This document shows, one piece after another, positions 53,888 through 63,173 of a stretch of 64,000 nucleotides of DNA. The first letter of the stretch is position 1. Each line of letters opens with the position of its first letter. The translations under genes were made by a program, and so were the position numbers. The notes beneath the pieces are model-generated. The model searched no databases and was not told the DNA's origin. It worked only from the letters and a program-made list of their open reading frames with translations. Origin of the DNA: Robiginitomaculum sp. (GTDB lineage Bacteria; Pseudomonadota; Alphaproteobacteria; Caulobacterales; Maricaulaceae); NCBI GenBank assembly GCA_030949705.1, contig JAUZSF010000018.1:62001-126000 (forward strand), given 5' to 3'.

Positions 53888-55527
53888 GCGTTTTCGCGCG
53901 CCACCAGATCCAGTGCCGCCAGAATCGCCTCGTGACGGGTTTCAAAGCGGTGTTCGCGCTCTACCAGATCAAGAATGCCAAAGCCCTCCAGGGTCTTTTT
54001 GGCCTTGCCGCTAAGGCCCGCCACCATAATGGTCTGATTGCCCGATTTTGCCTGTTTGAACACATCATCCAGCGCCATGGCGGCACTGGGGTCGATATAA
54101 CCGGCCTCTGAAAAATCATAAATATCCACCAGACGACCCAGGATTTGCTGGCTGACACGGCGGCCCAGCTCGCGCGCCGACGCATAGGAAAACGCCCCGC
54201 GCAGGCGGGTGACAATCACGCGGCCCTTGGCCTGGCGCAACAGATTGCGTTCTTCCTCGGTTAATATGGCGTCATCATCACCTTCGCCGCTATGGTGGTG
54301 CACGCCTTTCAGCTGTTCCTCGCTAAGGGCGCGGGCATTGACAAAGGCGGCCAGAATGATGCCCACCGCCACAGCGGTGATCAGGTCGACAAACACGGTC
54401 ATCAAAAAGGTGATAATCATCACCACCGCCTTGTCGCGGGGCACCATATGTACGTGTTTCAGATAGGCCCAGTCGATAATATCCCAGCCGACTTTCATCA
54501 AAATCCCGGCCAATACCGCCAACGGGATTTGCGCCGCCAATGGCCCCAGCCCCAGTGCCAATGTCAGCAGCACCAGCGCATGGATGGCCCCCGATATCGG
54601 GGTGCGCCCCCCGGCGCGTACATTGATCACCGTGCGCATGGTGGCCCCGGCGCCCGGCAGACCACCGATCAGCCCGGCCACCATATTGCCAATGCCCTGC
54701 CCGATCAGCTCCTGATTGGAATCATGGGCAGTGCGGGTGATGGAATCGGCCACCAAAGAGGTCAGCAGGCTGTCGATAGAGCCCAGCAGGGCCAGCACCA
54801 GTCCGGCCTGAACCATGCCGCCCAGATGAGCAAAGCTGAACACCGGGATATGCAGATCCGGCAAGCCGCCGGGAATGGCCCCAATGGTCGGCACGCCTTT
54901 AAGCAGGAACACGCCGGCCAGTGTGCCGACCAGCAAAGCGGCCAGCGGCGAGGGTACAAAACGGCGCAAAGCCTGTGGCCACAACACAATCGTCACCAGT
55001 GAAAGAATGGCCAGCGCCGGGGCATTAAAACCAATAGTGCTGGGATCAATCAGCAACAGGGCGCGCACCGCCCCCACCGGGCCGCCTTCGGCCGCCGGCA
55101 GACCCAGAAACGGCAGGGTCTGGATAATGATGATGATCAGGCCAATGCCGGTCATAAAGCCGGACACCACCGAATAGGGCGTATAGCGCACATAATGACC
55201 GACCTTGGCAAAACCAAAAAGGATCTGAAACGCCCCGCCCAGCATGACAATGGCAAAGGCCTCGGGCAGGGTGCCCGCATGGGCGGCAACCACCGCGCCC
55301 ATCACCACGGTCATCGGTCCGGTGGGGCCAGAAACCTGTGCTGGCGTGCCGCCAAAGATGGCGGCAAAAAACCCGGTGGCAATGGCCCCATAGAGCCCCG
55401 CCGCCGGGCCAAGGCCCGAGGCCACCCCAAAAGCCAAGGCCAAAGGCAGTGCAATCACGGCGGCGGTCAGACCACCAAAAATGTCGCCCTTGAGGTTTCG
55501 AAACGGGTTATTGCGCACGGTTTCCAT
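53884..55527 (-). CDS. SulP family anion transporter with STAS domain
   Basis: A 547-residue inner-membrane transporter, 12-14 hydrophobic segments with the SLC26 signatures GLTAAVIALPLALAFGVASG, GGTPAQVSGPTGPM and IPLAVLAGILMKVGWDIIDW, and a C-terminal STAS domain (about 430-540; YDFSEAGYIDPSAAMALDDV). Known substrates of the family are sulfate, bicarbonate and dicarboxylates; the one here is open. Start at 55527 (METVRNNPF); the frame is open to 55596. Confidence 0.93.
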   Translation of the reverse strand: METVRNNPFRNLKGDIFGGLTAAVIALPLALAFGVASGLGPAAGLYGAIATGFFAAIFGGTPAQVSGPTGPMTVVMGAVVAAHAGTLPEAFAIVMLGGAFQILFGFAKVGHYVRYTPYSVVSGFMTGIGLIIIIIQTLPFLGLPAAEGGPVGAVRALLLIDPSTIGFNAPALAILSLVTIVLWPQALRRFVPSPLAALLVGTLAGVFLLKGVPTIGAIPGGLPDLHIPVFSFAHLGGMVQAGLVLALLGSIDSLLTSLVADSITRTAHDSNQELIGQGIGNMVAGLIGGLPGAGATMRTVINVRAGGRTPISGAIHALVLLTLALGLGPLAAQIPLAVLAGILMKVGWDIIDWAYLKHVHMVPRDKAVVMIITFLMTVFVDLITAVAVGIILAAFVNARALSEEQLKGVHHHSGEGDDDAILTEEERNLLRQAKGRVIVTRLRGAFSYASARELGRRVSQQILGRLVDIYDFSEAGYIDPSAAMALDDVFKQAKSGNQTIMVAGLSGKAKKTLEGFGILDLVEREHRFETRHEAILAALDLVARENA

Positions 55528-55629
55528 GTTTTTTCTGCCTGCAAATAGAGGGTGGGCGCACCGGTTTTGGTGTCCATTTGCGCCTATGCGCCTCAAATTA
55601 CCGCTTGTAAAGGCAGGTGTATGGATAAT

Positions 55630-56613
55630 TTATGCGAGCTTGCCCCACAGCCTTAACCGGCTAATGCCGCCATCAGGAATGATGTTCAGGCGCACATGGC
55701 TGACCGGGCCGATCGCCGCCAAGGCATCGGTAAATTCATGCACCGTGTCGGCGGAGAGTTTTTGCTCTGGCAATAAAACCGGCCAGCTTTCGGCCTCGGC
55801 CAAAACTTGCTCATCGGTTTTATCCGTAATCAGGGCGGCCTGTAAAAATGCCCGGTCCGGGTAATTGCCCTTGAAAAATGCAGTGTCGATCACCGCCTTT
55901 TCAATCACGCCGGAATGCGCCAAGGCGATCACCGCCCAGTCATGGCCCGGCTCGCGCCGTCGCCGGGTTTCCCAGCCATCGCCCATATTAATGCCCTTGG
56001 TCGGCGCCAGCATGTTTTCCGGCGTGCCAAAATGTTGATCATTGCAACCGATCGGGCGCGCGCCCTCTTCCAAAGCCGCCAGATTGACCAGCCTACCAGC
56101 CGGCACCTGCGACCAGTCCTTGTGAATGGTCCCATAAACGCGCAGGCGCGCCACCCCACCATCGGGATAGATATGCAGGCGCACATGGGTGAAGGCCTCG
56201 GCTTCCTTCACCGCCACATAATGCTGGGAATCGCCGTCTAATGCCATTTTAGACACCAGTTCGCACCAGCCCTCCTCGCCCGGAATCTCCGCATCCGAGA
56301 TACAAGCCTCCAGCGAAGCAAAGGGTGGATAATTGCCGGTAAAATGCGCGGTATCGATTAAAAATCCACGGATCACCCCCGGGCGGCCAAGGCGGATAAT
56401 GCAATGATCATGGCCGGGCACCCGCTTGCGCCGGCTTTCCCAGCCATCCATCCATTTGCCGTTATCATCGTATTTGCCTTCGATGAATACTGGCGCTTCG
56501 GGACTGATCAAACGGGCCTTGTCAGCAAAAAAATCATCCGTGGCATACACGACTTCTGACCCCAAACGCGGCTGGGCCAGATCGATATTTTCTTTGGCAA
56601 AATCAGGGATCAT
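55630..56613 (-). CDS. alc: Allantoicase
   Basis: Hydrolyses allantoate to ureidoglycolate and urea, the last visible step of the urate pathway here. 327 residues composed of two similar jelly-roll repeats: each has DGWESRRKR or DGWETRRRR followed by PGHD, then an IDTAHFTGNYP or IDTAFFKGNYP motif, and ends HVRL-x-IYPDGG or HVRLNIIPDGG. ATG 56613 (MIPDFAKENID) has GGAG 9 nt upstream; GTG 56628 is in frame but touches the intergenic repeat. Same strand as uraD and puuE, 119 bp downstream. Confidence 0.96.
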   Translation of the reverse strand: MIPDFAKENIDLAQPRLGSEVVYATDDFFADKARLISPEAPVFIEGKYDDNGKWMDGWESRRKRVPGHDHCIIRLGRPGVIRGFLIDTAHFTGNYPPFASLEACISDAEIPGEEGWCELVSKMALDGDSQHYVAVKEAEAFTHVRLHIYPDGGVARLRVYGTIHKDWSQVPAGRLVNLAALEEGARPIGCNDQHFGTPENMLAPTKGINMGDGWETRRRREPGHDWAVIALAHSGVIEKAVIDTAFFKGNYPDRAFLQAALITDKTDEQVLAEAESWPVLLPEQKLSADTVHEFTDALAAIGPVSHVRLNIIPDGGISRLRLWGKLA

Positions 56614-56630
56614 GTCGTTTAGCTCCACGC

Positions 56631-56711
56631 TGTCATTGCCCGATTTATTCGGGCAATCCAGTCAATAATGAAAACTGCCTCTGGATTACCCGGACACGCC
56701 GGGTAATGACA
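56631..56711. repeat. Palindromic intergenic element with two hairpins, second copy
   Basis: Begins TGTCATT and ends AATGACA. It contains ATTGCCCGA-tttat-TCGGGCAAT (56635-56657) and ATTACCCGG-acacg-CCGGGTAAT (56685-56707), both with perfect 9-bp stems, and inner arms ATCCAG/CTGGAT between them. Same architecture as 5168-5236 but with different stem sequences, so stems have co-varied. It lies between uraD and alc inside the purine operon. Confidence 0.8.
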
Positions 56712-56732
56712 CATTGGGGGTAAGCCCCGGAA

Positions 56733-57254
56733 TCATGTTTCATCTTCCATGGCAGCCAGACGCAGGCGGGCGATTTTATTCACCTCGTTCAGCGCCGTTT
56801 GCAATTCTTTATCGCGGCTATTGTTCAGACGCGCCGCGAACTGGTCCAGAATATCATGGCGGGTCAGCCCCTTGACCGCGACAATAAAGGGAAAGCCGAA
56901 CGTTTCCTTATAGGCGGCATTCAGGCGTTCAAAGCGGGCAAACTCTTCGGCTGTACAGGCATCAAGGCCCGCGCCCGCCTGCTCGCTGCGCGAGGACCGT
57001 GTCAGGTCACCGGCAATAGCCGCCTTGCCCGCCAGATCCGGGTGGGCGCGCAAAAGCGCCAGTTTGGCATCCATATCGGCCTTTTCCAGCTCCCCGGCCA
57101 TCAGCAAAGACAGCTTCCGGGCGCTGTCCGGCACCTTGCCGTCCAGGCGTTGCCAGACCGCCTTGGTGATCCAGGGCGAATGCTCGTAAACGCCGCCATA
57201 GGCGGCAACAAAGCCATCTTCATCCAATGACGTCGGATCAGGGTTCAAACTCAT
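56733..57254 (-). CDS. uraD: 2-oxo-4-hydroxy-4-carboxy-5-ureidoimidazoline decarboxylase
   Basis: Converts OHCU to S-allantoin. 173 residues, all helical, with the family motifs FVAAYGGVYEHSPWI, LLRAHPDLAGKAA (catalytic His), SRSEQAGAGLD and FGFPFIVAVKGLTRHDIL. The start overlaps the puuE stop (ATGA). Cytoplasmic, no signal. Confidence 0.96.
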   Translation of the reverse strand: MSLNPDPTSLDEDGFVAAYGGVYEHSPWITKAVWQRLDGKVPDSARKLSLLMAGELEKADMDAKLALLRAHPDLAGKAAIAGDLTRSSRSEQAGAGLDACTAEEFARFERLNAAYKETFGFPFIVAVKGLTRHDILDQFAARLNNSRDKELQTALNEVNKIARLRLAAMEDET

Positions 57255-58174
57255 GTTCTGGTCCCTTCATAGGGGTGGTGCTCGTGCCAGTAACGGGCAA
57301 TGTCCACACGCCGGGCAAACCAGACATCTTCATGGCTTTGCGCATAACGGATAAAGCGTTCCAGCGCCGCCAGACGACCGGGCTTGCCGACAATGCGGCA
57401 ATGGGTGCCAATCGACATCATTTTGGGGCAGGTTTCGCCCTCCCGATAAAGCGTGTCAAAGGTGTCTTTCAAGTAAGTATAAAACTGATCCCCGGCGTTA
57501 AAGCCTTGCGGCGCACAGAAGCGCATATCGTTTACATCCAGCGTATAGGGCACGATCAAGTGCGGCCCTTCAACTTGCGTGGACCAGAACGGCAGATCGT
57601 CGGAATAATCATCGGCATCATATAAAAAGCCACCATAATCGGCCACCAGATCGCGAGTATGGGGGCTGGTCCGCCCGGTATACCAGCCCAGCGGCCGCTC
57701 GCCGGTCAGACGGGTGAGGATCTCCATCGCCTCATCCATATGGGCGCGTTCCACCGCCACCGGCACGTTCTGGTAGTTAATCCAGCGCAGGCCATGGGAG
57801 GCAATTTCATGGCCTGCCCGCATGATGGCGTCGCACACCGCCGGGTGACGTTGCAAGGCCATGGCCACCGCAAACACCGTCACCGGCACGCCCGTGCGCA
57901 CAAAGAGGTCCAGCAAACGCCATACCCCGGCGCGAGCCCCATATTCATACAGGCTTTCCATGCTCATATGGCGGGCATCCGGCACCGGCGCCGCGCCAAT
58001 GATTTCGGACAAAAAGGTTTCCGCCCCGGCATCGCCGTGCAGTATGGAATTTTCGCCGCCTTCTTCATAATTCAGTACAATCTGAATGGCGATGCGCGCC
58101 CCGCCCGGCCAATTTGCCTTTGGTGGATTAGGGCCATAACCGATAAGGTCGCGCGGATAAGGGTTTTGTGTCAT
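57251..58174 (-). CDS. puuE: Allantoinase PuuE (polysaccharide-deacetylase fold)
   Basis: Metal-independent allantoinase that opens allantoin to allantoate. 307 residues: PRDLIGYGPNPPKANWPGGA at the N-terminus, LNYEEGGENSILHGD, HEIASHGLRWINYQ, GWYTGRTSPHTRDLV and MSIGTHCRIVGKPGR all match this NodB-fold family. It differs from the DAL1/AllB amidohydrolase type. First gene of the leftward puuE-uraD-alc unit, divergent from uraH. Confidence 0.96.
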   Translation of the reverse strand: MTQNPYPRDLIGYGPNPPKANWPGGARIAIQIVLNYEEGGENSILHGDAGAETFLSEIIGAAPVPDARHMSMESLYEYGARAGVWRLLDLFVRTGVPVTVFAVAMALQRHPAVCDAIMRAGHEIASHGLRWINYQNVPVAVERAHMDEAMEILTRLTGERPLGWYTGRTSPHTRDLVADYGGFLYDADDYSDDLPFWSTQVEGPHLIVPYTLDVNDMRFCAPQGFNAGDQFYTYLKDTFDTLYREGETCPKMMSIGTHCRIVGKPGRLAALERFIRYAQSHEDVWFARRVDIARYWHEHHPYEGTRT

Positions 58175-58299
58175 TTTAGAATCTCTTGGGCCAAAGGGCA
58201 GAAAACAAACTTGTCTTTTTGGTCAATTTGGCAACACTACGGGGTTACCGATTTTACACGGCCCTGACAATGCCGTGCGTCTGTACCTTGGGAGAAAAA

Positions 58300-58645
58300 A
58301 TGGCTGGATTGACCACGCATGTATTGGATACCGCCAATGGCTGTCCGGCGGCCGGGATGAGCCTGCGCCTGTATTTTGAGGGCGGCCAGCTTCTTCTTGA
58401 GACCCATACCAATGCGGACGGGCGCTGCGATGCGCCGCTGATTGCACCCGAAGACATGCGCCCCGGCCTGTACCGTCTGGAATTTGGCGTGGCCGATTAT
58501 TACCGCGCCCGGGGGGGTGGATCTGCCGGAGCCTGCCTTCTTAGGCGTGGTTGCCATTGAATTTGGCCTGGCGGAAATGGACGCCCATTATCATGTGCCG
58601 CTGTTGGTTTCGCCCTTTGGTTATTCCACATACCGGGGTAGCTGA
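58300..58645 (+). CDS. uraH: 5-hydroxyisourate hydrolase, frameshift at a G7 tract
   Basis: Transthyretin-like enzyme that hydrolyses 5-hydroxyisourate to OHCU. ATG 58300 (GGGAG 5 nt upstream) encodes [17 protein letters not shown] and reaches DYYRARG at a run of seven G (58511-58517). Read with six G, the frame continues [17 protein letters not shown] and ends with the diagnostic C-terminal YSTYRGS, giving 114 residues, the normal length. As written, the frame stops at 58560 with an unrelated tail. Either a sequencing error or a slippery/inactivated gene. The true stop overlaps the xdhA start (TGATG). Confidence 0.9.
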
Positions 58646-60078
58646 TGCGCGATACCATTTGCTTTACCTTGAACGGCAAACCCGTTGCGGTACAAAACCC
58701 CGATCCCACCCTGACCTTGCTCAACTGGCTACGACAGACACGCAGCCTGACCGGTACCAAGGAAGGCTGTGCCGAGGGTGATTGCGGGGCCTGTACGGTG
58801 GTGATTGGTGATCCGGATGCGACGCCGACATGGCGGGCGATGAACGCCTGTATCGTCTTTTTACCCACGCTGGATGGCAAAACCGTCATAACGGTTGAAG
58901 GGGTGGCCAAGGACGGCAAATTGCACCCGGTGCAGCGCGCTTTGGTCGAGCATCACGGATCGCAATGCGGCTTTTGCACGCCAGGCTTTGTGATGAGCCT
59001 TTATGCCCATTACCGCAATGATGGCGCGGTGGATGAAGAAACGCTGAATGACATTCTGGCAGGCAATCTGTGCCGCTGTACCGGCTATGCGCCGATCATT
59101 CGCGCGGCCAAAGCCATGTATGAGTATCCCAAGATTGACGAGATTGTCTTGGCCCCGGCCATTAAACAGGACACGCTGGCGCTGACCATGACCTGCCCAA
59201 TAACCGGCACGATGAAAAAGTATTTTGCGCCGCAGACGCTGGACGAGCTGGCCACGCTGTATGGGGAGCATCCAAATGCCACCATTTTGGCCGGTGGCAC
59301 CGATGTGGGTCTGTGGGTGACCAAAAAACACGCCGTCCTTGAAACACTGATCGACATTGGCCGAGTGGCGGGCTTTGCCGAAATTTCGCAAGATAAAACC
59401 GGCCTGAATATCGGGGCCGGGGCACGCTATGCCGCCGCCCATGCCGCGCTTGGTGGTCTGCACTCCACGCTGGGGGAAATGGTGCGCCGCATCGGCTCCA
59501 CCCAGATCCGCAATGCCGGCACCATTGGCGGCAATATTGCCAATGGCTCGCCCATTGGCGACATGCCGCCGCCGCTGATCGCCCTGGGGGCCAAACTGGT
59601 TTTGCGAAAAGGCGAAACCACAAGACGCATGGCGCTGGAAGATTTCTTCATCGCCTATGGTAAGCAGGATCGCCGCCCGGGCGAGTTTGTCGAAAGCCTC
59701 TTTGTGCCCGCAATGGACCCGGCCGCACGCTTTGCGGTTTATAAAATATCCAAACGCTTTGATCAGGATATTTCCGCCCTGTGCGGGGCGTTTTATGTGC
59801 GCCTTCAAGATGAAAACGTGACCGAGGCGCGCTTTGCCTTTGGCGGTATGGCGGCCACGCCTGCCCGGGCCAAAACCGCCGAGGCGGCGCTGATTGGCAA
59901 AGCGTGGAATGAGGCCAATATCCGGGCGGCCATGAGCGCGCTGGCGCAGGACTTCACCCCGCTTAGCGACATGCGCGCCAGTGCCAACTATCGCCTGCAA
60001 GCGGCCCAGAATCTCTTGTGGAAATTTTATCTGGGCGAGGCCGCCCCCTATCTGGCAAGGGGGGTAAACCATGGTTAA
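58645..60078 (+). CDS. xdhA: Xanthine dehydrogenase small subunit (Fe-S/FAD)
   Basis: Carries electrons from the molybdenum subunit to NAD+. 477 residues: plant-type [2Fe-2S] domain with GCAEGDCGACTVV, second [2Fe-2S] domain with CGFCTPGFVMSLYAHY and NLCRCTGYAPII, then the FAD domain (about 195-360) with ATILAGGTDVGLWVTK and IGSTQIRNAGTIGGNIANGS, and the CO_deh_flav_C domain. Overlaps xdhB by 8 nt. Confidence 0.97.
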   Translation: MRDTICFTLNGKPVAVQNPDPTLTLLNWLRQTRSLTGTKEGCAEGDCGACTVVIGDPDATPTWRAMNACIVFLPTLDGKTVITVEGVAKDGKLHPVQRALVEHHGSQCGFCTPGFVMSLYAHYRNDGAVDEETLNDILAGNLCRCTGYAPIIRAAKAMYEYPKIDEIVLAPAIKQDTLALTMTCPITGTMKKYFAPQTLDELATLYGEHPNATILAGGTDVGLWVTKKHAVLETLIDIGRVAGFAEISQDKTGLNIGAGARYAAAHAALGGLHSTLGEMVRRIGSTQIRNAGTIGGNIANGSPIGDMPPPLIALGAKLVLRKGETTRRMALEDFFIAYGKQDRRPGEFVESLFVPAMDPAARFAVYKISKRFDQDISALCGAFYVRLQDENVTEARFAFGGMAATPARAKTAEAALIGKAWNEANIRAAMSALAQDFTPLSDMRASANYRLQAAQNLLWKFYLGEAAPYLARGVNHG

Positions 60079-62368
60079 ATTTCGAGGCGTGCCCCATGAC
60101 AGCGCCCACAAACACGTCACCGGCGAGGCGATCTATGTCGACGATCTGCCCTGCCCGCCGGGTCTTTTGCATTTGCAACCGGGACTTTCCCCCCGCGCCC
60201 ATGCCAAGATCACAAAACTGGATCTTGCCGCCGTGCGCGCCGCGCCGGGGGTGGTCTGCGTCCTTACTGCCAAGGACATTCCCGGCGCCAATGATGTCAG
60301 CCCCACCGGCACCGGTGATGATCCCATCTTTGCGGTGGATGAGGTGGTCTATGCGGGCCAGGCGATCTTTGCCGTGGCCGCCACCAGCCTGGCCGCCGCG
60401 CGCCATGCCGCGGCGCTGGCCGTGATCGAATATGAAGACCTGCCGGCCATTTTGACCATTGAAGACGCCCGCGCCGCCAAGGCTGATCTGGAGCCGGAAC
60501 AGCTGATGTTTATGGGGTCGACCGAAGAAGCTTTGCGCTTTGCCCAACATACGCTTAGCGGGCATTTACGCGTCGGCGGGCAGGACCATTTTTATCTGGA
60601 AAGTCAGGCCGCGCAATGCCTGCCCGGCGAGGATGGGGATTTGGTCCTCACCTCCTCGACCCAGCACCCCAGCGAAGTGCAACATTTGATCGCCCATATG
60701 CTGGACAAGCACAGCCATGATGTGCGCGTGCACGTGCGGCGCATGGGCGGCGGCTTTGGCGGCAAGGAAACCCAGGCCGCTTTGATTGCCGCCATGACGG
60801 CACTGGCCACCCATAAGACCGGGCGACCGGCACGTCTGGTGCTGGACCGCGATGATGACATGATCATGACCGGCAAGCGTCATGATTTTGAAATTGACTA
60901 TAAAGTCGGCTTTGATGATACGGGCCGCCTCAGTGGTATTTTTCTGGATCTGGCTTCGCGCTGTGGCTGTTCGATGGACCTGTCGGCGGCAATCAATGAC
61001 CGCGCCATGTTTCATGCGGACAATGCCTATTTTCTGAATAATGCCGACATTACCTCACGGCGATTTCGCACCAATACCGTCTCCAACACCGCCTTTCGCG
61101 GCTTTGGCGGCCCGCAAGGCATGATGGCCATTGAACGGGTGATGGATGCCATTGCCCTGCATTTGGGCAAAGACCCTTTGGACGTGCGAAAGGTCAATCT
61201 TTACAACAAAATGGGGCGCGATTTTACCCCCTATGGCCAGCGGGTGATGGATAATGTGGCACCGCAAATCATCGAGGAATTAGAGACCCGCGCCGATTAT
61301 GCAGCCCGCCGCGTGGCGGTGCGCGCCTTTAATGACAGCCACCAATATGTGCGCCGGGGGATCGCCTTAACGCCGGTCAAGTTTGGCATTTCCTTTACCA
61401 CCACCTTTCTTAATCAGGCCGGCGCGCTGGTGCACGTCTACACCGATGGCAGCGTGCATCTGAACCATGGCGGCACGGAAATGGGGCAGGGCCTGAACAC
61501 CAAAATCGCCCAAATTGTCGCCGCAGAATTTCAGATTGATTTTGCCAAGGTCAAGATTACCGCCACCGATACCGACAAGGTGCCCAATACCTCGGCCACG
61601 GCGGCCTCTTCCGGCACAGACCTGAACGGCATGGCGGCCCAGCAGGCGGCGCAAACCATCAAGACCCGCCTTGTGGACTTTGCCGCCAGGGATGCCGGAT
61701 GCACCTCTGCAGACGTTGTTTTTGAAAACGGTCATGTGCGCGCAGGCGAAAAGAATTGGACATTCGCTGATCTGGTCAAGGCGGCCTATATGGCCCGCAT
61801 TTCGCTGTCCTCGACCGGATTTACGCCACGCCAGACATTTATTATGACCGCGAAAAGCATATCGGCACGCCGTTTTATTATTACGCTTACGGGGCCGCGG
61901 TCAGCGAAGTTGAGATTGATGTGCTGACCGGCGAGAGTCGGATTTTGCGCGTTGATATTGTCCATGATGTGGGCAAATCCATCAATCCGGCGCTGGATAT
62001 TGGCCAGATCGAGGGCGGCTTTGTCCAGGGGGTGGGCTGGCTCACCTCCGAAGAGCTGGTGTTTGATGATCAGGGTGTTTTGCGCACTCATGCGCCCTCA
62101 ACCTATAAAATCCCGGCCTGTTCGGACCGCCCACCGGTGTTCAATATCGCGCTTTATGAAGATGGCGAAAACACAAAAGACACCATCCACAAATCCAAGG
62201 CCGTGGGCGAGCCCCCCTCTCATGCTGGCCATTTCCGTCTTTAGCGCCATCACCGATGCGGTGGCCAGCATTGGCAATTACAAGACCCTGCCCGATCTGC
62301 ACGCCCCGGCCACGCCAGAGGCCATTTTGCGCGCCATTACGGCCCTGCAAGAGGGGGGCAAAAAATGA
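60071..62368 (+). CDS. xdhB: Xanthine dehydrogenase large subunit (Mo), two compensating frameshifts
   Basis: Oxidises hypoxanthine and xanthine to urate at a molybdopterin centre. The first 584 residues are intact, including RRMGGGFGGKETQA, FRGFGGPQGM and MGQGLNTKIAQI. Near 61820-61822 one T seems missing (GGATTTACG; TTTTAC expected), and the protein continues in the next frame as YATPDIYYDREKHIGTPFYY through VDIVHDVGKSINPALDIGQI. At the C6 run 62212-62217 one C too many returns it to the first frame (GEPPLMLAISVFSAITDA). Joined, it has about 765 residues, normal for XdhB. As written it stops at 61927. Overlaps xdhC by 4 nt. Confidence 0.92.
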
Positions 62369-63171
62369 GTGCCTGGCACGAAAATGCACTGCGTGAACTT
62401 GGCCAGACAGAAGGCGCCGTTCTGGTCAGCCTGGCCGATGTCAAAGGCTCGGCCCCGCGCGGTACCGGCACGCAAATGCTGGTCACCGCCACACGCCAAT
62501 ATGGCACCATAGGTGGCGGCGCGCTGGAATTTGGGGCCGCGGCCCGGGCCAGAGAAATTTTGCAAAACGGCCCACAAAACCTAAGCGAAACCATGATACT
62601 GGGCCCGGATCTGGGCCAGTGTTGCGGCGGTCAGGTGGCCCTGAAATATGAGCGTTTTAGCGGATCATCGGAGGCCATTCGGGCACGCCTTATCGAAAAT
62701 GCTGCCCCGCCCGTCCCGCTTTATCTTTTTGGCGCGGGCCATGTAGGCACCGCTTTGGTACGGGTGCTGGACGGTTTGCCCTTTGCCATTTCCTGGGTCG
62801 ATCAACGCCCGGAAAGCTTTGCGCACAAGGTCCGTAATGGGGTGAAAACCCTGCGCCTTGATACCCCCGTACACGCCATTAGAAACGCCCCCAAGGATGC
62901 GATTTTCCTCGTCCTGACCCATGATCACGATCTGGATTATCAACTGGTGCGCGCGATTTTGCGGCGCAGCGATTTTTCCTTTTGCGGCCTGATTGGCTCG
63001 AAAACCAAGCGGGCGCGGTTTGTCCATCGCCTTGAAAAAGAAGGCATCGCGCCAGACAGGCTGGACCGTCTGACCTGCCCCATCGGCATGGACGGCATTC
63101 CCGGCAAGGCCCCCGAAGCCATTGCCATTGCGGTGGCGGCGCAACTTCTGACCCTGATTGAAACGGACTAG
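62365..63171 (+). CDS. xdhC: Xanthine dehydrogenase accessory protein XdhC
   Basis: Binds molybdenum cofactor, helps its sulfuration and inserts it into XdhB. 268 residues: VSLADVKGSAPRGTGTQMLV, GTIGGGALEF, GQCCGGQVAL, the Rossmann-type LYLFGAGHVGTALVRVL and VLTHDHDLDYQLVRAIL, and GLIGSKTKRARF. Overlaps the xdhB stop (ATGA). puuD begins 2 nt after its stop. Confidence 0.95.
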   Translation: MSAWHENALRELGQTEGAVLVSLADVKGSAPRGTGTQMLVTATRQYGTIGGGALEFGAAARAREILQNGPQNLSETMILGPDLGQCCGGQVALKYERFSGSSEAIRARLIENAAPPVPLYLFGAGHVGTALVRVLDGLPFAISWVDQRPESFAHKVRNGVKTLRLDTPVHAIRNAPKDAIFLVLTHDHDLDYQLVRAILRRSDFSFCGLIGSKTKRARFVHRLEKEGIAPDRLDRLTCPIGMDGIPGKAPEAIAIAVAAQLLTLIETD

Positions 63172-63173
63172 AT

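Noticed and set aside
58175-58299. Defined operator in the purine divergent region
   Set aside because: A weak TTGTCT/ACACTA pair and TTGGTCAA-like stretches were seen, but no palindrome convincing enough to name a regulator.
58861-60120. Antisense frame of 419 codons opposite xdhA
   Set aside because: Shadow of xdhA; no family motifs and no ribosome-binding site.
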